Of a DNA stretch of 39,535 nt, positions 15,704 through 23,326 are shown one piece after another. The stretch lies in NCBI GenBank assembly GCA_964392665.1, contig CAYMQB010000025.1, positions 1 to 39,535 on the forward strand, in the 5' to 3' direction. Origin of the DNA: CAYMQB01 sp964392665 (lineage in GTDB: Bacteria > Hydrothermota > E44-bin80). The position numbers and the translations under genes are program-made. The notes below the pieces were generated by a model that made no database searches, was not told the origin of the DNA, and saw only the letters and a list, made by a program, of their open reading frames with translations. The first letter of the stretch is position 1; each line of letters begins with the position of its first letter.

Positions 15704-16915
15704 ATGATTTTTGATAGGATGAGGGTATCTAATCGAGCGGTGATAATGCCTGAATCTCCGATTAGAAAACTTGCTCCTTATGCAGATGATGCAGAGAAAA
15801 GGGGAGTGAAAATTTATCATTTGAACATTGGACAGCCGGATATACAAACTCCGAAGGTGATACTTGATGCAATAAGAAATTTCTCATCCGATGTTCTTCC
15901 ATACGGACCATCGCAAGGTTTGGTTGCATTAAGGAAGGTCATAGTTGAATATTTCACCCGATATGAGATTAGTATTGAACCCGACGATGTGTTTATTACG
16001 ACAGGGGGAAGTGAAGCGATTATTTTCGCCTATATGGTTGCTTGCGACGTAGGAGACGAAATTCTTGTTCCTGAACCGTTTTATACGAATTACAATGGTT
16101 TTGCGGAAATGGCTGGAGTGAGTATCGTTCCGATATCAACCACCGTTTTAAATGGTTTTCGCTATCCGACACGAGATGAAATAGAATCCAAGATTACGAA
16201 ACGAAGCAAGGCTATAGTCGTCTGTTCCCCTAATAATCCAACAGGAACCGTTTACTCGCGTGAAGAGATGGAAATGGTAGCGTCCATCGCAAGGCAGTAT
16301 AATCTTTTTATCCTTTCGGATGAGGTATACAGAGAGTTCACCTTTGATGGTAAAAGTCATATAAGTGTTCTTCATATTGATGGCGTTCAGGATAGAGCAG
16401 TAGTAATGGATAGTATATCCAAAAGGTTTAGTGCTTGCGGGGCAAGAATTGGATTTCTTGTATCAAAGAACAAGAATTTTATTCAAAATGTTCTGAAACT
16501 TGGACAGGCGAGACTTTGTCCTCCTACAATCGAACAGTATGGTGCGATTGCCGGTTTCGAGACAATTAATCAGTTCGTGAAAGATATGAGAGAGGAATAC
16601 CAGAGACGAAGGGATGTCGTATTCGAGGAACTAAACAAGATAGAAGGAGTTTATGCCAAAAAACCAGAAGGTGCATTTTATACCGTTGCAAAACTTCCGG
16701 TCGATAATTCTGAGGATTTCACAAGATGGATGCTAACGGATTTCGATGTAGACAAGAAAACAACTATGGTTGCTCCAGCAAATGGATTTTATGCAACAAA
16801 AGGTAAAGGGAAAGATGAAGTAAGAATTGCATTTGTCCTCAATGAGGAAGATTTAAGAGATGCCATAGGAATTCTAAGGTTGGGGATTGAGGAATACAAA
16901 AAACAAAAGGCATAA
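15704..16915 (+). CDS. Class I pyridoxal-phosphate aminotransferase (aspartate-aminotransferase-like)
   Basis: This 403-residue fold-type I aminotransferase has the motif set SPNNPTG (Asn178), SDEVYREF (Asp206, Tyr209), SISKRFSACGARIG with the Schiff-base Lys240, and the phosphate-binding Arg248. The exact amino donor cannot be told from sequence; aspartate, aromatic amino acids or alanine are possible. AAAAGGAG at 15691-15698 spaces five bases to the ATG at 15704, so the GTG at 15698, which overlaps it, is unlikely. It sits 47 bases after the M16 gene and interrupts the common pnp-M16-dut order. Confidence 0.9.
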   Translation: MIFDRMRVSNRAVIMPESPIRKLAPYADDAEKRGVKIYHLNIGQPDIQTPKVILDAIRNFSSDVLPYGPSQGLVALRKVIVEYFTRYEISIEPDDVFITTGGSEAIIFAYMVACDVGDEILVPEPFYTNYNGFAEMAGVSIVPISTTVLNGFRYPTRDEIESKITKRSKAIVVCSPNNPTGTVYSREEMEMVASIARQYNLFILSDEVYREFTFDGKSHISVLHIDGVQDRAVVMDSISKRFSACGARIGFLVSKNKNFIQNVLKLGQARLCPPTIEQYGAIAGFETINQFVKDMREEYQRRRDVVFEELNKIEGVYAKKPEGAFYTVAKLPVDNSEDFTRWMLTDFDVDKKTTMVAPANGFYATKGKGKDEVRIAFVLNEEDLRDAIGILRLGIEEYKKQKA

Positions 16916-17121
16916 GACAGAAGAGGGATGAGAGAAGAGCGAGGAGCGAAACGGAGTGTAGGAGTATCGGTGTAACGGGGATTATACGCTATGCTGTGAA
17001 TTAAAAGATACGCTGAGAAACAAACGCACTTCGTGCTGTGCAACAAGCGGCTTAGCCTGTAAGAGAAGAAAAGCGACTTAAGTTCTGGAAACGATATTAA
17101 CGAACGAAACCATCTAAACGA

Positions 17122-17150
17122 AATTACTAATTACTTAATTACTAAATTAC
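17122..17150. repeat. Short tandem AATTACTWA array
   Basis: AATTACTAA, AATTACTTAA and AATTACTAAATTAC follow each other with overlaps at a period of about 8 bases. It lies in the gap between the aminotransferase gene and dut; no function is evident. Confidence 0.55.
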
Positions 17151-17194
17151 GAAAGAGTTAAATGAGATTGCTTCGGGAGTGAATATGAAGGTTT

Positions 17195-17209
17195 ACTCGC
17201 AATGACAAA
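17195..17209. repeat. Second copy of the 15-base repeat ACTCGCAATGACAAA
   Basis: Exact match to 78-92. The preceding GAGATTGCTTCGG (from 17164) fits the other end of the common GAGATTGCTTCG...CTCGCAATGACA dispersed element, so this may be a degenerate copy of it spanning about 17164-17209. Confidence 0.5.
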
Positions 17210-17268
17210 CTAACTAAACGAACTAAATAAACTAATTTAATATGGTTTACGGAAACTAAAGTAGTGTG

Positions 17269-17754
17269 ATGAAAAGCACGAAAATTCGCATAAAGAAAAT
17301 TCACCCGGAAGCAAGGATTCCATTATATGTTTCATCTGGCTGTAGTGGAGCAGACGTTTTTTCTGTGGTAAACAAGGACATTCCAGCAAAAACCTTCTGT
17401 CTTGTAAATACCGGTATTGCAATGGAAATGCCCAATGGTGTCGAAGCACAGATCAGACCAAGAAGTGGAATTGCATTGAAGTATGGTATAACTGTTTTGA
17501 ATGCACCTGGAACCATTGATTCCGATTATAGAGGTGAGATTAAGATAATGCTTGTAAACCACAGTGATAGATTATTTAAAGTCAGAAAAGGTATGCGGAT
17601 TGCTCAGATGATTTTCTCAAGCGTAGAAAGGGTCAATTTTGTGGTAACTGATGAGCTGAAGGAAACAGATAGAGGTATGGGGGGATTCGGACACAGTGGC
17701 ACTGGTCGGAATGGTAAGAAGAATGGGGGAATGGGAGAAACGCAGGATGGGTGA
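17269..17754 (+). CDS. dut: dUTP diphosphatase
   Basis: This 161-residue trimeric-type dUTPase hydrolyses dUTP to dUMP, keeping uracil out of DNA. Motif 1 is SGCSGADVFS, motif 2 RPRSGIALKYG, motif 3 NAPGTIDSDYRGEI and the C-terminal nucleotide-covering motif 5 RGMGGFGHSGTG. About 15 Gly/Asn-rich residues follow motif 5 beyond the usual end. An ATG at 17269 follows a GTG at 17266; neither has a good ribosome binding site. dut often follows pnp and an M16 gene; here the aminotransferase gene and a 353-base gap intervene. Confidence 0.95.
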   Translation: MKSTKIRIKKIHPEARIPLYVSSGCSGADVFSVVNKDIPAKTFCLVNTGIAMEMPNGVEAQIRPRSGIALKYGITVLNAPGTIDSDYRGEIKIMLVNHSDRLFKVRKGMRIAQMIFSSVERVNFVVTDELKETDRGMGGFGHSGTGRNGKKNGGMGETQDG

Positions 17755-17830
17755 AATCAAGAAAGCCAACCTGAGATAAATAGGTTTCAATAATTGGTAG
17801 TACAAATAAACAAAAAACAGGGAATTTGTA

Positions 17831-18394
17831 ATGAGAAAATTTCTATGCGGAGTTATTGTAATATTTTTCTTTTTTGCTTGTAACAAAAATGAGCCCTTAC
17901 AACCGCCTTATGGTAACAAACCAGTATCGGTTGTTGCAAATAGGGACTATACATCTTTTCTTTTTTCCTCTTTTGGTGAATCAAAGGATTATATACATAT
18001 TGCTATGTATATGATGAAATATTATCCTTATGATTCTACAAATGGAGTGAGTCAATTGCACGAAGAATTAATAGATGCAAAAGAGAAAGGGATAGATGTA
18101 AAGGTGATACTTGAGTGGAGTGATTATAACAGTAGTCTGAATGCAACAAACGAATCCACATATGTTTATCTTGAATCAAAAGGAATTGATGTACGATTCG
18201 ATTCCCCATCCGTTACAACCCATGTGAAGCTTATTATTGTTGATGATAGGATTGCTTTTGTTGGTTCAACCAACTGGAGCAAATCTGCCCTTGAAGAGAA
18301 TAACGAGGTAAATGTTGAGATTAAGGATGAGGATGTTGTGAGAGAATTGGAGTTATATTTCGAAAGTCTCTGGGAAAGTAGCCGAAATCTTTAA
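17831..18394 (+). CDS. Lipoprotein with a single phospholipase-D (HKD) domain
   Basis: This 187-residue protein begins with a signal sequence ending in FFFA before Cys17, a fair lipobox. The rest is one phospholipase-D superfamily domain with His131, Lys133 and Asp138 (HxKx4D) followed by GSTNWS. Proteins with one HKD motif, such as the Nuc endonuclease, work as dimers; nuclease or phosphodiesterase activity outside the cytoplasm is the likely role, the substrate unknown. It is the last gene before a strong terminator, 76 bases after dut. Confidence 0.85.
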   Translation: MRKFLCGVIVIFFFFACNKNEPLQPPYGNKPVSVVANRDYTSFLFSSFGESKDYIHIAMYMMKYYPYDSTNGVSQLHEELIDAKEKGIDVKVILEWSDYNSSLNATNESTYVYLESKGIDVRFDSPSVTTHVKLIIVDDRIAFVGSTNWSKSALEENNEVNVEIKDEDVVRELELYFESLWESSRNL

Positions 18395-18414
18395 GTAATA
18401 AAGTTGATTGAGTG

Positions 18415-18446
18415 AAAAAGGAGACAGTGTAAACTGTCTCCTTTTT
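18415..18446. terminator. Bidirectional rho-independent terminator between convergent genes
   Basis: A perfect 9-bp stem GGAGACAGT / ACTGTCTCC with a GTAA loop is flanked by AAAAA on the left and TTTTT on the right, so either strand gives a stem plus U-tract. It serves the PLD-domain gene on the plus strand and the secreted protein gene on the minus strand. Confidence 0.92.
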
Positions 18447-18470
18447 CATTTAATAGAGTGTATCGAATTT

Positions 18471-19406
18471 TTAGAAAACAGTGATGGTTCTTGTTGTGCT
18501 GTAATCCGGTGTTACGAAATTATAGAGATAAACTCCCTGCGGTACTATGGCACCTTTTGCGTCTTTCCTATCCCAGAGAATTGTATGAGAGCCTGCATTT
18601 ACATTATCGTTGAACAGATTTTTTACAAGTCTGCCACTAATATCATAGATGTTGATTGCGACATCGGTTTTCCTGGGAACTGAATAGGAAATCGTTCCAG
18701 TTACATTCATGGGATTTGGTGCTATCTTAGTGTTGTAAGTCGAGGTTTTTGAGTTCTCGTCCTCATTGATGCCAACTGGTGCATTTATGAATACGCATAG
18801 CTGCCAGTTGTAATCCAGACCATAAGTCTGAAGTTCACTCCAGCTACCACTCAACATTACCCAGTCTCCCTTTCCATCAACCGCTGGTCCCGCATCTACA
18901 CCAAAAGGAAATACACCACCACCAGACTGGTATATCTCTACAGATGCCCATAGATCGCCAGAACCACTTATCAAGACAGAATCGGTAAAAACTACATAAA
19001 CCCATTCTGGTACATTGGATGTGTAAGCTTCTGATGTTAATACGCCACCCGGCTGTGTCGAGGAACCGTTGTCATAAATCTTAATTACGTTGTTCAGAGG
19101 AGTTGTATCGTAATGGTAAAATTTGATAGCTACTATTTCCCATCCTGCATACGCACCGAGCTCCGCTGGAGTCATTCTGATGGCTCCTTCCCATGTCCCG
19201 GCACTTGTGAGACCGATGGAATTGTAGCCAACGAGTGTTCCAAAATACAAGCTGTCGTCGTAGCGTGAACCTAGAGGGATTGCTTTAACCTTTGACAGCG
19301 ACGGATTCGGACTGAGGGAAAAAGAATTATTCTGAATCTCTCCTGCAAAAGAAAAACTTACTGCAAAGAGCAAGACTAATGCAACAATAAATGTGTACTT
19401 AAGCAT
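18471..19406 (-). CDS. Secreted protein with a FlgD/type IX sorting-like C-terminal domain
   Basis: This 311-residue protein has a signal peptide (about 1-20, ending SFSFA). Residues about 30-225 are beta-rich, with many Gly, Ser, Tyr and Trp, and I do not recognise the fold. The C-terminal 85 residues form a typical sorting domain: APNPMNVTGTISYSVP, then VAINIYDISGRLVKNL, ILWDRKDAKG and GVYLYNF. Such tails direct export through type IX secretion in Bacteroidota and are frequent in FCB candidate phyla. The start is the ATG with GGAGGT six bases upstream; an in-frame GTG at 19448 sits inside another Shine-Dalgarno-like run and is unlikely. It has its own promoter. Confidence 0.85.
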   Translation of the reverse strand: MLKYTFIVALVLLFAVSFSFAGEIQNNSFSLSPNPSLSKVKAIPLGSRYDDSLYFGTLVGYNSIGLTSAGTWEGAIRMTPAELGAYAGWEIVAIKFYHYDTTPLNNVIKIYDNGSSTQPGGVLTSEAYTSNVPEWVYVVFTDSVLISGSGDLWASVEIYQSGGGVFPFGVDAGPAVDGKGDWVMLSGSWSELQTYGLDYNWQLCVFINAPVGINEDENSKTSTYNTKIAPNPMNVTGTISYSVPRKTDVAINIYDISGRLVKNLFNDNVNAGSHTILWDRKDAKGAIVPQGVYLYNFVTPDYSTTRTITVF

Positions 19407-19411
19407 AAAAT

Positions 19412-19417
19412 ACCTCC
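19412..19417 (-). promoter_or_regulatory. Ribosome binding site of the secreted sorting-domain protein
   Basis: GGAGGT on the minus strand, five bases before the ATG. A second perfect Shine-Dalgarno-like run, AGGAGGTGA, lies about 35 bases further upstream, near the predicted mRNA 5' end; no credible start follows it. Confidence 0.7.
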
Positions 19418-19464
19418 ATTTGTTAAGGATTAATGTTAAAAAAGTCACCTCCTTTCCTTATTTT

Positions 19465-20142
19465 TTATTTATACAGGAAATCATTTGACTTGTCAAGGTT
19501 TTTTTTGTAAAATTCACAGTATTTTGAAATTTTACAGATACGGCAATTCGGAGACACAGGTTTGCATTGATTTTGTCCAAAAGTAACAAGAAGGTCATTA
19601 AAGCTGATCCAGTAATTCTTAGGTAATTTTCGTCTCAACATCATTTCGGTTTCGAACGGTGACCTTGTATTCACATAGCCCCATCTATTTGTGATTCTGT
19701 GAACGTGCGTATCAACACAAATACCTGATTTATTATAAGCGACAGTCACAACCAGGTTTGCGGTCTTTCTTCCTACACCTGGTAATTTCAGCAGTTCATC
19801 GATTTCATCCGGAACAAGTCCATCATACTCATTCATTATTATTTTGCTTATTGTTTTAATTGTCTTTGCCTTTTTCCTATAGAAGCCAACAGGATATATG
19901 GTCTTCCTTATTTTTTCAGGTGAAAGCATCTGCATCTTTTTTGGAGTATTGGCAAGTGCAAAAAGGTTTTTCGAAGCTCTTGCTGTTACGCTATCCCTGG
20001 TTCGCAAACTCAATATACAGGAAATAAGAACCGGGAAAGGATCCTTAAATTCGTCCTGTATCTTGCCAACGATCGGGACTTTCCATTTTTTTTTCTCTAA
20101 TGAAAGTATCTTTAAGACTTGCTTAATGTTATTGTTATTCAT
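19465..20142 (-). CDS. nth: Endonuclease III (DNA glycosylase/AP lyase)
   Basis: This 225-residue base-excision repair enzyme removes oxidised pyrimidines. The helix-hairpin-helix is LLKLPGVGRKTANLV with catalytic Lys126; the second catalytic residue is Asp144 in ICVDTHVHRI. Four cysteines, Cys193-x6-Cys200-x2-Cys203-x5-Cys209, form the [4Fe-4S] site. The SLRTRD sequence near residue 45 replaces the SAQATD of Escherichia coli Nth and resembles archaeal/eukaryotic-type members. No ribosome binding site is visible before the ATG. The 98-base gap to the upstream kinase gene contains a perfect 14-base palindrome. Confidence 0.95.
   Translation of the reverse strand: MNNNNIKQVLKILSLEKKKWKVPIVGKIQDEFKDPFPVLISCILSLRTRDSVTARASKNLFALANTPKKMQMLSPEKIRKTIYPVGFYRKKAKTIKTISKIIMNEYDGLVPDEIDELLKLPGVGRKTANLVVTVAYNKSGICVDTHVHRITNRWGYVNTRSPFETEMMLRRKLPKNYWISFNDLLVTFGQNQCKPVSPNCRICKISKYCEFYKKNLDKSNDFLYK
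19468..19496 (-). promoter_or_regulatory. Sigma70-type promoter inside the 3' end of nth
   Basis: Minus strand: TTGACA (19491-19496), a 17-base spacer and TATAAA (19468-19473). It lies inside the last codons of nth and should start transcription near 19461, giving the secreted-protein gene its own control. Confidence 0.75.
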
Positions 20143-20230
20143 ATATGTGAAATTTGGAAATCAATGGAATGCTCCACCGCAGGTTCCCGGTCACTCAGAA
20201 AGACAAGATGCCCAGTTTGTTATGGTTTCA

Positions 20231-20244
20231 TTGAATCGATTCAA
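20231..20244. repeat. Perfect 14-base palindrome
   Basis: TTGAATCGATTCAA is its own reverse complement. It overlaps the stop codon of the cyclic-nucleotide-domain kinase (20241-20243) and lies 89 bases upstream of nth. It could be a protein-binding site; no -35/-10 pair is apparent beside it. Confidence 0.4.
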
Positions 20245-21404
20245 ATAACTGGCAAGTATACCGTTACGGTCGTTTCCTTCCCCTTTATACTCTGTACATC
20301 GATTTCACCATTGTGTTCTTCGACAATTCTCTTTGTTATGGACATACCGAGTCCTATCCCTTTTCTCTTTCCTTTGGAGAAAAAAGGTTCGAAGATTTTT
20401 TTCAGATTATCCTTATCTATTCCTATTCCGGTGTCGTGGAATTTTATTAAAGCGCGTTTATCTTTAAGTAAAGTGGATATAGTGAGTTTTCCACCGTCCA
20501 GCATTGCATCCTGTGCATTCGATATTATGTTGAAGAATACTCTCCTCATTTTCTGAGGGTCTATTTCACACTGGCAGTTGGCTTTCAGGTTAAGAGTTAG
20601 TTTAACCTTGTTTTCCTCGAGTTCCTTTATCGATATTGCAGATATTTCTTGAATCAATTTGTCGATTTTTATGGGGAGTTTTTCCAATCTGTATTCATCT
20701 TTCGAGAATTCAAGAACTTCTTGAGTCATAGTAAGAATTATGTTTACAACATGGAGTATTGTTGTTGCCGCATGCATTACCGGTTCAGATAATCCTTTGC
20801 GCTGCTTTATATACTGGGCATAACCTTTAACGACACTTAATGGGTTTTTCAAATCATGGATTATTCCTCCGGCGACCTTTCCAATCGTTGTTAGTTTCTC
20901 TGTCTTTATTAGTTCATTCTGTACTGTTTTTAGGTTGCTATAAGCCTCTTTTAATTCCTTGTTTTTTTTCTTCAAGTCCATAATAATGCTGGAATCAGTT
21001 TCACGTATTCTTGCACTCATCGTTTTCATAATTTCAAGAGAGATATGTGAATGCTTGACCAGCAGTTTTTCGAAATCGGTTTTGCAAAGTTTCAAAAGAA
21101 CTGAATGTTCTTTTGCAATAACGGTTGCCGAACGAGGATTGTTTTCCAAAATCGCCATTTCTCCGAAAAAATCAAAAGGTTTAAGGAATGCAAAACTCTT
21201 TTTCGCTCGCTTTACTCCTTTTACAACTTCAACTTCACCTTCAAGAATAATATAGAGAGAATCTCCCAGTTCTCCTTCCCTTATAATATTTGTGCCCTTT
21301 TTGAAGTGTTCTTTTGTGGAAACTTTCGCTAACTTTTTAAGGGAAACGGCATTAAGCGTCTCAAATATTGGAATCTGTTTGAGTAATTTTTCTTCGGCTC
21401 TCAT
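20241..21404 (-). CDS. Soluble histidine kinase with an N-terminal cyclic-nucleotide-binding domain
   Basis: This 387-residue cytoplasmic kinase has no membrane segments. A CRP-type cyclic-nucleotide-binding domain covers about 10-130 with the phosphate-binding cassette FGEMAILENNPRSATV, keeping Glu82, Arg91 and Ser92 expected for ligand binding. A coiled coil (about 140-170) leads to the dimerisation helix with phospho-acceptor His183 (IIHDLKNPL). The ATPase domain has the N-box around Asn296, the G1 box DTGIGI (Asp324) and GIGLGMSI. No response regulator or nucleotide cyclase adjoins it; the nearest regulator is at 27348-28016. It starts one base after the OmpA-family stop, so the two are co-transcribed. 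Confidence 0.92.
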   Translation of the reverse strand: MRAEEKLLKQIPIFETLNAVSLKKLAKVSTKEHFKKGTNIIREGELGDSLYIILEGEVEVVKGVKRAKKSFAFLKPFDFFGEMAILENNPRSATVIAKEHSVLLKLCKTDFEKLLVKHSHISLEIMKTMSARIRETDSSIIMDLKKKNKELKEAYSNLKTVQNELIKTEKLTTIGKVAGGIIHDLKNPLSVVKGYAQYIKQRKGLSEPVMHAATTILHVVNIILTMTQEVLEFSKDEYRLEKLPIKIDKLIQEISAISIKELEENKVKLTLNLKANCQCEIDPQKMRRVFFNIISNAQDAMLDGGKLTISTLLKDKRALIKFHDTGIGIDKDNLKKIFEPFFSKGKRKGIGLGMSITKRIVEEHNGEIDVQSIKGKETTVTVYLPVI

Positions 21405-21405
21405 G

Positions 21406-23259
21406 TTAATTTCGAATTTCTACCCTTCTGTTTTTCTTCCTCGATTCTTCATGCGTGTTATCGTGTTTTGGTTTGGCTTCTCCATAGTACTCAGCTTCAA
21501 TGTGGATTTCGGCTACGTTCTTATCGATCAAATAGCTTTTTACAGACTCAGCTCTTTTTCTGGATAGTTCGAGATTGTAATTATCCGTTCCCTTGCTACA
21601 CGTATGACCTGAAAGTTTTATTTTTATCTTTTTGTCGCAGTTTCTCAGAATAGTTGCGAGGCTGTCTAACTCTGCGTGAAATTCTTTCTTAATGTCGTAC
21701 TTATCGAAATCGAAAAGGACATCGTTAAATGAGATGATAACTTCCTTTTCAACCTCTTGAACTTCTCTTATCATTCGAAGTTTGTAGATTTTGTCGATGG
21801 TCGAGTCCTGCTTGACATCGATCGTGTCTTCTATGGGGCTGTATTCGTTCTTGTGAATTGATAGTAAATACTCTCTTACCTCTAGCATCGAAGCAAATTC
21901 TCCTGTTAAAGTGTCGTTCAATATAAAGGTTCTATCGTCAAGGCGAATAACTGCAGACAGAGGTTTTTCCGTATCAAAATCGAAGATCCAACCATTAAAT
22001 CTTCCTGATTTGTCCAATTTTGTCAGCTTGTATAACCTTTTTGTTGTTTTTTGAGGGAGAATTGTTATGGAATCCCACAATGCTTTATAACCTTCTTTCG
22101 ATACTGTAACCTCGTACGAGCCTTTATCTATTTCTGTATAGAATGTACCTGTAGTCGAATCTGTATCGAATGTAAGAAAAATACGGGGTATTATAGCAAT
22201 GTGTGCGCTCAAAGGTTCATTCGTTTGCGAATCGATAACAGTTCCACTGAAGCTGCTTTCAACAGGGATTAGACTTACGTCTATCTTGTTTGTCCTGCCT
22301 CTTTTGATTTCTGTTTCCTGGATCTCTTTTAAGTATCCTTCTGCAGTTACCATAAGAGTGTATTCCCCTGGAGGCAATTCATCAACGGAAAATATTCCTT
22401 TACTCGATGATTTAGAATTCCTGTTTATATCACCTTCGATGAAGATATCAGCTTCGACCGGGTCATTCGTTTTATTGTCATACACGTATCCTCTTATTTT
22501 TCCAATACCTATGTGAGGAATTAATTGAGTACCAGTAAATGGTCCGAGCCAGCTGAACATGAAGTTGAACTTCTTTTCTGGTTCACCTTCCGTGTAAAAA
22601 TCCAGTCCTGTTGTAACACGAATTCCCCAAAGTTTGATTTTAATACCAGGTGTGATAGTTATTCTTTGCGTGTTGTCTACATCAGGGATTCCTGATTCAA
22701 GGAAGATATCGACGTAGTTCGTTGGGTATACGATTGCTCCCGAAATAGGAATAGTTGCATTATCACCCGATTTTAGATAGCCAGAATTTGCGTGCAATCT
22801 CAGTGGAATGAGTTTCCTTGATGCTCCAAGGTCCGCTGTGGCAGTTATATAACCACCAAGAGTGGTCTGACCCCCACTCCCACCGATTGGAAATCCAAAC
22901 AAACCAATTGGCGATACCTTAAGGAAAGGCGTTTTCAATGTTACTATTTTCAACTTAAATTCGTTGGATAGCGGTTGACTTCTAAAATCCGAACTAAGGT
23001 TTTGAATAAGATAAGAGAATTCGAACCGCTCAAAAACAAGCATTGTCAAGTTTAAGCTGTAATCCAGTTCTTTCATATCGTTTTGTTGAGCATAACCTTG
23101 ATAAAATCCAAAAAAGAGCGTGGGTCTTTTTGTAGAATATATTTCTGCATCAGCTGCAAAAACCCTTAAAACTCCTCTGTTTCCTCTTATTGTTGGAGAA
23201 GCGAATACTAACGAGGCTAAAAGCAATAATAGACATACGCTTAAAAATGTTTTTCTCAT
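21406..23259 (-). CDS. OmpA-family outer-membrane protein with three carboxypeptidase-regulatory-like domains
   Basis: This 617-residue protein has a signal peptide (about 1-20), a predicted beta-barrel-like region to about 250, three beta-sandwich repeats of the carboxypeptidase-D-regulatory type (about 255-335, 337-415 and 418-490, each with G-x-V/I...PL/V and YxL/V motifs), and an OmpA peptidoglycan-binding domain (about 503-617). The last domain has FDFDKYDI, LSGHTCSKGTDNYNLELSRKRAESV and NRRVEI. It probably ties the outer membrane to the cell wall. GGGAGG precedes the ATG. It is directly followed by a histidine kinase (1-base gap), suggesting regulation linked to the envelope. Confidence 0.88.
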   Translation of the reverse strand: MRKTFLSVCLLLLLASLVFASPTIRGNRGVLRVFAADAEIYSTKRPTLFFGFYQGYAQQNDMKELDYSLNLTMLVFERFEFSYLIQNLSSDFRSQPLSNEFKLKIVTLKTPFLKVSPIGLFGFPIGGSGGQTTLGGYITATADLGASRKLIPLRLHANSGYLKSGDNATIPISGAIVYPTNYVDIFLESGIPDVDNTQRITITPGIKIKLWGIRVTTGLDFYTEGEPEKKFNFMFSWLGPFTGTQLIPHIGIGKIRGYVYDNKTNDPVEADIFIEGDINRNSKSSSKGIFSVDELPPGEYTLMVTAEGYLKEIQETEIKRGRTNKIDVSLIPVESSFSGTVIDSQTNEPLSAHIAIIPRIFLTFDTDSTTGTFYTEIDKGSYEVTVSKEGYKALWDSITILPQKTTKRLYKLTKLDKSGRFNGWIFDFDTEKPLSAVIRLDDRTFILNDTLTGEFASMLEVREYLLSIHKNEYSPIEDTIDVKQDSTIDKIYKLRMIREVQEVEKEVIISFNDVLFDFDKYDIKKEFHAELDSLATILRNCDKKIKIKLSGHTCSKGTDNYNLELSRKRAESVKSYLIDKNVAEIHIEAEYYGEAKPKHDNTHEESRKKNRRVEIRN

Positions 23260-23326
23260 TTTTCCTCCCTTTTTTGATTAGTTGCTGCGAGATATCTCAC
23301 AACATTTTTGTTATGTTTCTCAGCTG

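Larger units (their letters stand above)
16916..17268. other. 353-base intergenic stretch without a gene
   Basis: No open frame here has coding character. It begins purine-rich (16920-16970). Around 17122-17150 it has an AATTACTWA array, and at 17195-17209 a 15-base repeat shared with the left end. The last 60 bases are rich in ACTAAAC/AACTAAA words. No convincing promoter was found for dut, which may be read from upstream. Confidence 0.6.

Noticed and set aside
19407..19448. GTG start extending the secreted sorting-domain protein
   Set aside because: The GTG is part of a Shine-Dalgarno-like run, and the extension would bury the signal peptide; the ATG at 19406 has its own GGAGGT.
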